The notes under the pieces were generated by a model, which was not told the DNA's origin, searched no databases, and saw only the letters and a program-made list of their open reading frames with translations. 5,892 nucleotides of DNA from Candidatus Stahliibacteriota bacterium (GTDB taxonomy: Bacteria; Hydrothermota; Tepidihabitantia; SM23-42). Made by a program: the position numbers and the translations under genes. Shown in pieces: positions 1 through 5,892 of this stretch (position 1 is the first letter of the stretch; each line of letters begins with the position of its first letter). The DNA is taken from contig SOIY01000021.1 in assembly GCA_004376785.1 (NCBI GenBank), forward strand, positions 1-5,892. The letters are read 5' to 3'.

Positions 1-2
1 TG

Positions 3-18
3 TGCCAGATTTATGCCA
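3..18 (-). promoter_or_regulatory. Sigma-54 (RpoN)-like -24/-12 promoter element pointing out of the window
   Basis: The minus strand reads TGGCATAAATCTGGCA. Against the sigma-54 consensus TGGCACRNNNNTTGCW it keeps the GG of the -24 box and the GC of the -12 box with the required 12-base G-to-G step; only C6 and the second T of TTGC differ. It begins 3 bases after the stop of the secreted propeller-like gene and would drive a minus-strand gene beyond the left edge, which cannot be seen. No activator site can be judged here. Confidence 0.45.
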
Positions 19-21
19 AAA

Positions 22-1269
22 TTATCTTAATAAAATCACTTTTTTTATATCTTTATAGTTTTGTGTTTCCCCTACGGTATCTACGACAAATCTAATAAAG
101 TAAACACCACTGGGAAGTTTTTTTCTTTGGTTATCTTTACCATCCCAGTATACAGTTTTGGTGCCAGCTGGTTCGTTTTTATCAACTAATGTTCTGGTGA
201 ATCTTCCTATGTTGTCATATATTTTAAGTGACACTTTGCTTGATTTTGTAGTTGTATATGAAATAGCGGCATGACCTTTTAACGGATTTGAAATAGGTGA
301 AGTAAAACCAGATACATTTAACTTTTGAACCGTTGACTCATAAACGATACCGGATGTATGAAATCTCACAAAAATACCAACGATGATATCCACTGGGTCT
401 CCCTGGACCAAGGCAAAGAGTACGTCCATACCCCTGAAATCTTCGTAAAAACAGAGGCCACCAGCTAAACCGTTGTCAATTATCGTTGGCACATAAGCGA
501 AAACAACACCGGTGAATTCCATATCATTAGCATCCATCTGCTCAATAAGGCAAAGAAACGGTGTCGTTGTAGAATCTTGACTGTGCCACCAAATATAATC
601 TCCTTCTGAAACATCGGTGTCATAGGCTGCACCATATATGTGGTAGTAATTATCAATTGCCTGGATATTATGATTGGTTTTGCTAAATTTGTAGCATGAA
701 TCTGTGGAACTGCCTGTAAAGAACCATGCACTGTCTTCTTTATAAGCAAGTGCACGATTGAGAGCTCTCGGGCCTAAGAATGATTCATAGTAATCTAAAG
801 TGCTATCCATTAAATCAATGCCGAATTTATCAACAGAATTATCGACACTACCATAGAGAGTATCAATTCTGTCCGCGCCAGCATAGATACCATCCCAGGT
901 AAGATCACGCCACCCCCAATAGTCAATTATATGTTCCGGCTGATCCAGAGCTAATACCAGGTTTCCAAGTGTGTCAATGACATATACCTTATTTGGATGG
1001 GCCCCACTGGCACCGCCAGTAAGATAGAAATAGGTGCCGTCGAATTCGACACCGAGAATTTGATTATCATTGGTCGGTGTCTCTACATCCATTTCAAATA
1101 TCACATCACCAAGGGAAGTATCAATTGATGTGTTTTTATTAATAGTGATTTGTTTATAGGTATAAGTATGATAGATTCTTTCATTTGATAGTGGTGGCAC
1201 ATTATTCTCTGCCCAAGAGATAGTAGATGCTAAAAACAGTAATAATAGAACTATCATAGTTTTTTTCAT
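22..1269 (-). CDS. Secreted propeller-like protein with C-terminal FlgD/T9SS-type sorting domain
   Basis: A predicted Sec-exported protein of 415 aa, function unknown. The signal peptide is clear: MKK, a Leu-rich core (6-13) and a probable cut after SWA (residue 20). The middle (about 70-310) has repeating segments of the kind seen in beta-propellers, such as GVEFDGTYFYLTGG (73-86), NKVYVIDTLGNLVLALDQ (93-110), WRDLTWDGIYAG (120-131), NRALAYKEDSAWFFTG (171-186) and IYGAAYDTDV (211-220). They are too diverged to count blades with certainty. The C-terminus (about 323-415) is a sorting/anchoring domain: SNPLKG, LKIYDNIGR, TLVD, YWDGKDN, SGVYF and a final K-VILLR, the same type as at the end of the aminotransferase here. 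No enzyme motif is visible. The ATG at 1269 is preferred because AAGGAG sits 5 bases upstream and the signal peptide starts there. A promoter candidate lies in the 78-base gap ahead of it, so it may be expressed separately from the three upstream genes. Confidence 0.85.
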   Translation of the reverse strand: MKKTMIVLLLLFLASTISWAENNVPPLSNERIYHTYTYKQITINKNTSIDTSLGDVIFEMDVETPTNDNQILGVEFDGTYFYLTGGASGAHPNKVYVIDTLGNLVLALDQPEHIIDYWGWRDLTWDGIYAGADRIDTLYGSVDNSVDKFGIDLMDSTLDYYESFLGPRALNRALAYKEDSAWFFTGSSTDSCYKFSKTNHNIQAIDNYYHIYGAAYDTDVSEGDYIWWHSQDSTTTPFLCLIEQMDANDMEFTGVVFAYVPTIIDNGLAGGLCFYEDFRGMDVLFALVQGDPVDIIVGIFVRFHTSGIVYESTVQKLNVSGFTSPISNPLKGHAAISYTTTKSSKVSLKIYDNIGRFTRTLVDKNEPAGTKTVYWDGKDNQRKKLPSGVYFIRFVVDTVGETQNYKDIKKVILLR

Positions 1270-1274
1270 AACTT

Positions 1275-1280
1275 CTCCTT
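1275..1280 (-). promoter_or_regulatory. Ribosome binding site of the secreted propeller-like gene
   Basis: AAGGAG on the minus strand, 5 bases before the ATG at 1269-1267. It decides the start over a TTG at 1311-1309 in the same frame, which would put 14 extra residues (including charged ones) before the signal peptide. Confidence 0.85.
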
Positions 1281-1287
1281 CGCGTAC

Positions 1288-1316
1288 TTTATAAGAAATA
1301 TACTCTGTCAATGCAA
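1288..1316 (-). promoter_or_regulatory. Candidate sigma-70-type promoter for the secreted propeller-like gene
   Basis: On the minus strand a -10 candidate TATAAA (1293-1288, 5 of 6 to TATAAT) is preceded at exactly 17 bases by TTGCAT (1316-1311, 3 of 6 to TTGACA). A perfect TTGACA (1311-1306) overlaps it but is only 12 bases from the -10, too close for normal use. The start point would fall just before AAGGAG, giving a leader of roughly a dozen bases. The region is AT-rich, so a chance match is possible. Confidence 0.4.
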
Positions 1317-1347
1317 ATACTTTTTTAAAACATACTTCTTATTCTAA

Positions 1348-1809
1348 TTAAAATACAGTATCAGTACTAACTGGTAATAAATAAAATCTTCTTGGTTCTG
1401 ACCAGTCTGTGTACCAGATCCATGAGCTGCTGTATGCTCTAACTCGAAAGAAATATGTTGTTTGAGGCGGGTAGAAAGTCAGGAGAACTGCAATAGGTGG
1501 AGAAGTTGTATGTGGATAATCATAGATGAAATCAGGAGTTGTGTCTATTTCATATTCGTACCCCTGGCCTCCGACATGACTCCAATCAAATTGTACTAGA
1601 CATTGGTCTTTACTGCGAAATACTGCATCAGGTTCAGGCAGTAAAACAGTGGGTGCTTCTGGAGGCTCAAGTTTCTCTGGCGGTTCATCAGGCTTATATT
1701 CATTTGGGTCCATGCACCCAAAATTTATGAAAAATAAAAAAAGAATAAATGTCAGAGAAAAAAGTCTACCCAGCCTCTGACTCATATTATTTTGTTTAAT
1801 TTTTTTCAT
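1348..1809 (-). CDS. Predicted lipoprotein with a fibronectin-III-like domain
   Basis: I do not recognise a named family. The 153-aa product starts with a basic stretch (MKKIKQ...RLGR), a hydrophobic core (16-29) and a lipobox-like INFGC that places the lipidated Cys at 32. The box is imperfect (Asn at -3), but Gly at -1 is right. A Pro/Glu-rich linker (about 34-60) suggests a tether away from the membrane. Residues about 51-145 look like one fibronectin-III/Ig-like sandwich of the kind common in secreted FCB proteins: FDWSHV, YEYEIDT, TTYFFRVRA and DWSEPRRFYL. There is no catalytic motif, so a binding or structural role is the best guess. It starts 14 bases after the receptor stop, behind GAAGAGG (1820-1814), so it should be translated from the same message and may be an accessory lipoprotein of that receptor (inference). 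An internal Met9 start is less likely: it lacks a ribosome binding site and would remove most of the basic region. Confidence 0.8.
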   Translation of the reverse strand: MKKIKQNNMSQRLGRLFSLTFILFLFFINFGCMDPNEYKPDEPPEKLEPPEAPTVLLPEPDAVFRSKDQCLVQFDWSHVGGQGYEYEIDTTPDFIYDYPHTTSPPIAVLLTFYPPQTTYFFRVRAYSSSWIWYTDWSEPRRFYLLPVSTDTVF

Positions 1810-1823
1810 GTGGCCTCTTCAAT

Positions 1824-4424
1824 TTAAAAAGTTACTAATATGCCAAGTCTTGCCCTTCTGGGTGCGCTATAGGCATTAACCCAATCATCTGATTCAGCAA
1901 CAAGTGCCAGAAAGGCTTCATATTCTTCTCTGGGCGTGACAATTCCATCATGGTTCTTGTCAGCCGCGGGGCTGTAATGTTTGCTCGTTATAGGATAAGT
2001 GTTATAGAAGTCACGGTAATCGATATTATCATGAGATATTAATGGGAAGTGCGTTCTAATCTGATATCTTATACCGAGGAGATTGATTATTTCTAAGTTG
2101 GCGTTCAAAGTGATTTTACCTATCATGAATGATTTTGAAAGGACGCAGTCCAACTGTCTCTGAAATTCTAGTCTTAAAACATTTCGCTCTTCGGTTTTTC
2201 CTTCTTCACCAGGTGGGGTATAAGGAAAACCATTGCCAAAATAGCCGAAAAGATATAATTTTGTTTGCAGGGGAAAATTAATTATACCTTGAATAAAAAT
2301 TCTATGGCGCTGATCAAAATTAAGATAATATTCTTCCGCAACATATGTTATTGTATCATAGGTTTCATACCAATCATATATGTCGTAAACTTCCTCAGCA
2401 TAGGAACTTATACCTCGTGCCCAGGATAAGGTATAGGAAATTTTGCCGGTAAACAGGGAATCTGTAAATTCCAGAATCATTTCAGTACCCCTAATATTGG
2501 CATATTCGATATTTTGGTATCGTACGTATTCCTTGGGAGAGGTTAAAACAAGTCGAGTACCAACAAGATCAGATACATCCTTGTAAAATATATTGATGGT
2601 TGTGTTCAAATTTCTGTTTATTTTTCCCTGCAGGCCGATTTCGTAACTCATTGTTTTTTCTGGACCAAGCTTAGGATTACCAACAAGCGGCAAATAATTA
2701 TAAAGCGGTAAAAGAGATACAGAGAAAGGTAGAAGATTATAATAACTATACATATGATCATATAATGGTGGTTGGGCATACATCCCAATATTGGTTCTGA
2801 AAAGGAACTTGTCAGTTACCATAAACGAAAATCCGCAGCGCGGAGAGATAATCATCTTAGGGTCAATACCCTCAATACCTGTCGTAAAATAATCATATCT
2901 AACGCCAATTTTTGCATACAGACCTTTGTAGTCAATATTGTCTTGCAGGAATAAAGCATACTCTTTTGGATAATAATGGTACTCGTCGAAAAGTTGTCCT
3001 GTGTCACCAGAAAAGAAATATTTAGAAGGTACAAATCGGTTGGAACTTTTAAAATCTAGGTATGAGTATTCAAATCCTGCTTTTATCTCATGATATTTAT
3101 GGGCCTGTACATTTGTATTGAAATTAGCTTTCATAACATTAGATACCCTACTTCGATATTCAGGATAATCACCATAAGTTATAGGGTAATTGTAAAGAGG
3201 TATGTAGCCGCGCCAATACCAAGTGGCACCGAAAGGATTCCTGGCACTAAATTCTGGCCACTTGAGTGTTTGGTAATCTCTAAAAGTAAAGTTGTCAAAA
3301 GAACCATAATAACCTTTTTCTCTTACACCATAAATTTTCTTTGAATATAGTCTGCTCAGAGTAATATTAAAAAGTTTTCGCGAATCTGGCAGAAAACTTA
3401 AATTTAGAATCTGAAGATCTCCTTCTACCATATCTGAGCGATAATGATTAAGATTAAATTTCCATTGTGTAGCATAACGGTCAAATTGGGACCGTGATTT
3501 TGCACCGCTCAAAATCAATTTCCATTTTCCCGATGGTACAAATAACCACTTTCCATATAAAGTATAATCATCCCGCTGTTTATGCGGCAAGAGATAAAGT
3601 CTTGGATTCCAATCATTAGTATGCATTACATCGAGAGAGAAAAATCCCTTAAATTTCTTTGAAATCGGAAGGTGAACTGATGACTGATAATTTTCATAAC
3701 CAAAATCATAGTAAAAAGGCATAATCCTTTCGGTTTTGCCATAAACTTTCGCATGAATTTCATCTGAAGGATGTTCAGTAATCAGATTGACAACACCTGA
3801 CATAGCTCTGCCGTATTCAACATCATAACCACCCGGTAAGAATATTACCTCGTCAATAATACCCTTGGGTATATTTATTACCGGATCACCGGTCTGAGGA
3901 TCAATAATCGAGACATTGTCAACCATATACAAAACCTCGGTTGCCCGACCCCCACGCACATGCAATGCTGTATCAAGACGTGCCACTGATGGTTGAAAGG
4001 CAATAAGCTCAATAGTATAATCAATTGGTAAAGTAGCGATTTCAGATTTTCTGATAATGTATGTGGTACCAGTCATATCTTTACTTACAATAGGAGTTTC
4101 ACCGGTCACAGTAATAGGAGGGAGCTCAATTGGTGATTGCTTGAGGATTATCTTTAAACGGGTAGTCTGGTTAATTTTGACAATCACATCTTTGATACGC
4201 TTTGTCTGATAACCCATGTGTGAAACTTCAACCGTATACCTACCCGGTGTCATATTAAGAATGAAAAAATTACCGTCCTCACCGGTTGCTGTACCTATTT
4301 GAGTATCTAGGATGATAACATCAGCATAGGGGATAGGCTCGCCTGAATCTTCATCTTTTACAATTCCCTGAATTTTGCCACTAATGCTGTTAAAAATAAA
4401 AAAAGCAAAGATTAAATGAGTCAT
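1824..4424 (-). CDS. TonB-dependent outer-membrane receptor with carboxypeptidase-regulatory-like N-terminal domain
   Basis: Predicted outer-membrane TonB-dependent transporter, 866 aa, which would take up a ligand using the TonB/ExbBD energy chain. A short hydrophobic signal (1-16, no Lys or Arg) is followed by a carboxypeptidase-regulatory-like beta-sandwich (about 17-96; GEPIPYADV, TGEDGNF, GRYTVEVSHMGY). A possible TonB-box-like segment (PPITVTGE, 102-109) leads to the plug (about 104-220; VRGGRATEVLYMVDN, DVEYGRAMSGVVNLI). The barrel runs from about 221 to the final residue; typical markers are NPKLGPEKTMSYEIGL (583-598), NFDQRHRIF (702-710) and a terminal aromatic strand ending LGILVTF. 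It is shorter than SusC-type receptors (usually about 1000 aa) and has no SusD neighbour, so glycan uptake is not supported. Unusual points are an acidic/Tyr-rich stretch (676-700) and an EF-hand-like loop (822-833). The start is fixed by an in-frame TAA four codons upstream. The gene begins 24 bases after the aminotransferase stop, so they are probably co-transcribed. Ligand unknown. Confidence 0.93.
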   Translation of the reverse strand: MTHLIFAFFIFNSISGKIQGIVKDEDSGEPIPYADVIILDTQIGTATGEDGNFFILNMTPGRYTVEVSHMGYQTKRIKDVIVKINQTTRLKIILKQSPIELPPITVTGETPIVSKDMTGTTYIIRKSEIATLPIDYTIELIAFQPSVARLDTALHVRGGRATEVLYMVDNVSIIDPQTGDPVINIPKGIIDEVIFLPGGYDVEYGRAMSGVVNLITEHPSDEIHAKVYGKTERIMPFYYDFGYENYQSSVHLPISKKFKGFFSLDVMHTNDWNPRLYLLPHKQRDDYTLYGKWLFVPSGKWKLILSGAKSRSQFDRYATQWKFNLNHYRSDMVEGDLQILNLSFLPDSRKLFNITLSRLYSKKIYGVREKGYYGSFDNFTFRDYQTLKWPEFSARNPFGATWYWRGYIPLYNYPITYGDYPEYRSRVSNVMKANFNTNVQAHKYHEIKAGFEYSYLDFKSSNRFVPSKYFFSGDTGQLFDEYHYYPKEYALFLQDNIDYKGLYAKIGVRYDYFTTGIEGIDPKMIISPRCGFSFMVTDKFLFRTNIGMYAQPPLYDHMYSYYNLLPFSVSLLPLYNYLPLVGNPKLGPEKTMSYEIGLQGKINRNLNTTINIFYKDVSDLVGTRLVLTSPKEYVRYQNIEYANIRGTEMILEFTDSLFTGKISYTLSWARGISSYAEEVYDIYDWYETYDTITYVAEEYYLNFDQRHRIFIQGIINFPLQTKLYLFGYFGNGFPYTPPGEEGKTEERNVLRLEFQRQLDCVLSKSFMIGKITLNANLEIINLLGIRYQIRTHFPLISHDNIDYRDFYNTYPITSKHYSPAADKNHDGIVTPREEYEAFLALVAESDDWVNAYSAPRRARLGILVTF
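1926..1961 (-). other. EF-hand-like calcium-binding loop in the receptor (residues 822-833)
   Basis: The residues DKNHDGIVTPRE match the 12-position EF-hand loop: Asp at 1, Asn at 3, Asp at 5, Gly at 6, Val at 8, Thr at 9 and Glu at 12. It lies in the last polar loop before the closing barrel strand. The motif match is direct; calcium binding is inferred, and no clear second EF-hand or classic flanking helix pair is visible, although EEYEAFLALVAE after it could form one helix. Confidence 0.6.
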
Positions 4425-4434
4425 GCTCCTCTCT
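4425..4434 (-). promoter_or_regulatory. Ribosome binding site of the receptor gene, closely spaced
   Basis: The minus strand reads AGAGAGGAGC directly before the ATG at 4424-4422. The GAGG core (4431-4428) leaves only 3 bases to the start, which is short. No other start is possible upstream because TAA (4436-4434) is in frame with no start codon after it, and moving downstream would remove the signal peptide. Confidence 0.6.
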
Positions 4435-4448
4435 TAGTCGCTCAAATA

Positions 4449-5873
4449 TTATCTAATCAGAGTTATCTTGGCACTTTTTGCAAATTCACCTTGCAGAAGA
4501 TTCATAATGTAAACTCCTGAAGCGACTCTTCTTCCATGGACATCTCTCCCATCCCAGGTGATGTTATGAACTCCAGGTGTCAGCGCCTGATTTACAAGAG
4601 TCTGTACTTTCCTGCCCGCAGAATCATATATTGCCAGCAAGACCTTTTCGCTACTAAAAGACGTGATCTTTATTGTGCATTGCGAATTAAATGGGTTTGG
4701 ATATATGCGGTTTAACCCAAATGTCGGCGGGGTCTTGCGCTCACGGCAGTCCTGACCCAATATTTCACCCAAGGCTACAATAAATTCATTCATCTCCTCG
4801 AGCAGACCTGTAGAAACTCGAATATGTTGCGGCATTCCCCATCCGGTACGAACCTGAAATCCCCTGGAAGCAAGCTCAGAAGCAACCCAACTAGCACTTG
4901 TCCCGGTATCGAACATAATAAAATTAGTTTCAGAAGGGATATAATCAAGGCCCAAATTTGTAAATCCGTCCTGGAGAATTCCTTTTGCCTGATCATTTAG
5001 TGTTACTGTATTGGTCACATGCTGTGTATCATTAAGAGCTGCCTGCGCCGCAGCCTGACCCAGGTTGCTCACCATGGCAAACATCTGAGATGATGCTATC
5101 TGATTAGTGTATTGAGAAGATGCTGCCGAATAGCCGATACGGGCTCCTGCCAGACCATACGCTTTAGAAAAAGTTCGAACCACGATTACTGGCAAACCCT
5201 CAGCGACGTAACGAATACAACTTTTATAATCGGGGGTATGAATATAATGATGATAAGCCTCATCTACTACAACAACAATTCCACTCGGTAGCGAGTTAAT
5301 AAAAGCTTCCATATTCGTTTTGTGGACGCATGTGGGTAAGGGATTATTAGGGTTTACTAAGGATATAAGCTTTGTATCAGGGGTAATTGCCTGTGAAATA
5401 CCATCAAGGTCAATTACATAATTCTCATCTACCGGCACATAAATTACAGAAGCACCGTTTGCAGTGGCTTCATAAGCCATCTGAAAGTATGTCGGTGTAG
5501 CAGAAACCACTTCATCCCCTACTGTTAAGAAGGCATCTGCTATCAAACGAATTACTTCTGTAGCCCCGGTCCCAGCACAGATATTATTCGGTGCAAGATC
5601 ATGAGAGGTGGCGATATCACTCTCAAGGGTTGAACTGTACCAGTCCGGATAACGATTGGATATAGAAGCAGCTTGCTGCATAGCATCTAATGCGAAAGGA
5701 GACGGTCCTAATGGATTCTCATTATAACATAAACGCCCATAATAGTTACCCGCATTCATTATGCCAAAGGGCCTTGCCTTTACCCGTCCGATTCCGGGCA
5801 GGTACATAAAGCTCAAACCGGCTACAGACGCTTGCAGGAATTTTCTTCGCGTCAAATTTTTATCGATATCCAT
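4449..5873 (-). CDS. Tat-exported HisC-like PLP aminotransferase with C-terminal FlgD/T9SS-type sorting domain
   Basis: Predicted fold-type I PLP aminotransferase (class I/II, HisC/CobD-like), 474 aa. A Tat signal leads (TRRKFLQ, residues 8-14, then a hydrophobic stretch to about 27). The enzyme domain spans about 45-375: NENPLGPSP (51-59), GTGATE (101-106), PTYF (127-130), NPNNP (174-178), DEAY (204-207) and TFSKAYGLAGARIGY (234-248), in which K237 should form the Schiff base and R245 contact the PLP phosphate. R342 and R352 (IRVSTG) sit where HisC proteins bind substrate. The usual NPNNPTG is NPNNPLPT here. A linker (about 372-386) leads to a sorting domain (387-474) with YPNPFN, IYDSAGR, WDGRD, SGVY and a terminal LIR. 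HisC proteins are normally about 350-370 aa and cytoplasmic, so both ends are additions. The ATG at 5873 is chosen because GGAGGAGG lies 4 bases upstream and the Tat signal follows at once. Substrate unknown; histidine biosynthesis is unlikely for an exported protein. Confidence 0.9.
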   Translation of the reverse strand: MDIDKNLTRRKFLQASVAGLSFMYLPGIGRVKARPFGIMNAGNYYGRLCYNENPLGPSPFALDAMQQAASISNRYPDWYSSTLESDIATSHDLAPNNICAGTGATEVIRLIADAFLTVGDEVVSATPTYFQMAYEATANGASVIYVPVDENYVIDLDGISQAITPDTKLISLVNPNNPLPTCVHKTNMEAFINSLPSGIVVVVDEAYHHYIHTPDYKSCIRYVAEGLPVIVVRTFSKAYGLAGARIGYSAASSQYTNQIASSQMFAMVSNLGQAAAQAALNDTQHVTNTVTLNDQAKGILQDGFTNLGLDYIPSETNFIMFDTGTSASWVASELASRGFQVRTGWGMPQHIRVSTGLLEEMNEFIVALGEILGQDCRERKTPPTFGLNRIYPNPFNSQCTIKITSFSSEKVLLAIYDSAGRKVQTLVNQALTPGVHNITWDGRDVHGRRVASGVYIMNLLQGEFAKSAKITLIR

Positions 5874-5877
5874 AATA

Positions 5878-5885
5878 CCTCCTCC
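5878..5885 (-). promoter_or_regulatory. Ribosome binding site of the aminotransferase gene
   Basis: GGAGGAGG on the minus strand, ending 4 bases before the ATG at 5873-5871 (its first GGAGG is 7 bases away). It decides the start: a TTG further upstream at 5891-5889 is in frame, but starting there would translate the ribosome binding site itself (as GGG) and has no room for its own site in the window. Confidence 0.85.
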
Positions 5886-5892
5886 AAACAAT

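Noticed and set aside
480..755. Minus-strand open frame of 91 residues inside the secreted protein gene
   Set aside because: Out-of-frame shadow of a gene with clear signal peptide and sorting domain; the product has no recognisable feature.
1270..1311. Longer N-terminus of the secreted propeller-like protein from a TTG at 1311
   Set aside because: It would add 14 residues before a perfect signal peptide, overlaps the promoter candidate, and the AAGGAG site points to the ATG at 1269.
1270..1347. Terminator between the lipoprotein and secreted protein genes
   Set aside because: The gap has A and T runs but no GC-rich inverted repeat that could form a stable hairpin.
1539..1730. Plus-strand open frame of 63 residues
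   Set aside because: Antisense to the lipoprotein gene, no recognisable domain or start signals.
3090..3344. Plus-strand open frame of 84 residues
   Set aside because: It lies wholly antisense within the receptor gene, has no ribosome binding site that I can see, and its composition is that of a shadow frame.
1824..4424. SusC-type glycan importer
   Set aside because: Shorter than SusC proteins, and no SusD-like gene or glycoside hydrolase is present in the window.
4790..4996. Minus-strand open frame of 68 residues within the aminotransferase
   Set aside because: Out-of-frame shadow over the conserved IRVSTG part of the enzyme.
4449..5873. Assignment as the histidine-biosynthesis enzyme HisC
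   Set aside because: The core is HisC-like, but a Tat signal, a sorting domain and neighbours with no link to histidine make the biosynthetic role unlikely; no gene symbol is given.
5874..5891. Longer N-terminus of the aminotransferase from a TTG at 5891
   Set aside because: The added codons are the ribosome binding site itself; the ATG at 5873 places the Tat signal normally.
1..5892. CRISPR array, tRNA, rRNA, insertion sequence or transposase
   Set aside because: No regularly spaced repeats, no RNA gene structure and no mobile-element protein were seen; almost all of the window is accounted for by four coding regions.

Overview
The window is a gene-dense stretch with four protein genes, all on the minus strand and therefore read from the right edge to the left. 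It is AT-rich (one 60-base line I counted is 38% G+C). The organism is a Gram-negative (diderm) bacterium: there is an outer-membrane TonB-dependent receptor, a lipoprotein, a Tat-exported enzyme, and two copies of the C-terminal secretion/anchoring domain of the type IX 'type A sorting' / FlgD-like kind (NP-F/L start, IYD..GR, WDG.D, SGVY, final K-I-LIR). That combination points to the FCB group or a neighbouring candidate phylum (WOR-3/Stahlbacteria, Cloacimonadota, Zixibacteria or KSB1 type). This assignment rests on style, not on a marker gene.

Layout in transcription order: (1) 5873-4449, a 474-residue HisC-like PLP aminotransferase that carries a twin-arginine signal peptide at its N-terminus and a FlgD/T9SS-like sorting domain at its C-terminus. 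(2) After a 24-base gap, 4424-1824, an 866-residue TonB-dependent receptor with an N-terminal carboxypeptidase-regulatory-like domain, a plug, a barrel and an EF-hand-like loop close to the C-terminus. (3) After a 14-base gap, 1809-1348, a 153-residue predicted lipoprotein with one fibronectin-III-like domain. (4) After a 78-base gap, 1269-22, a 415-residue secreted protein with a propeller-like centre and the same type of C-terminal sorting domain. Genes 1-3 look like one operon. Gene 4 has its own plausible sigma-70-like promoter in the 78-base gap but could also be read through, since I see no terminator there. Just past the end of gene 4, at the left edge, is a good sigma-54-like -24/-12 element pointing out of the window.

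The products are all predicted to act outside the cytoplasm. The unusual part is the enzyme: a PLP aminotransferase with its catalytic residues in place that appears to be exported folded and then sorted to the envelope or surface, encoded directly upstream of an outer-membrane transporter and a lipoprotein. A working idea (inference) is a cell-surface system that modifies an amino-compound and imports or senses it. The sequence alone does not identify the substrate.
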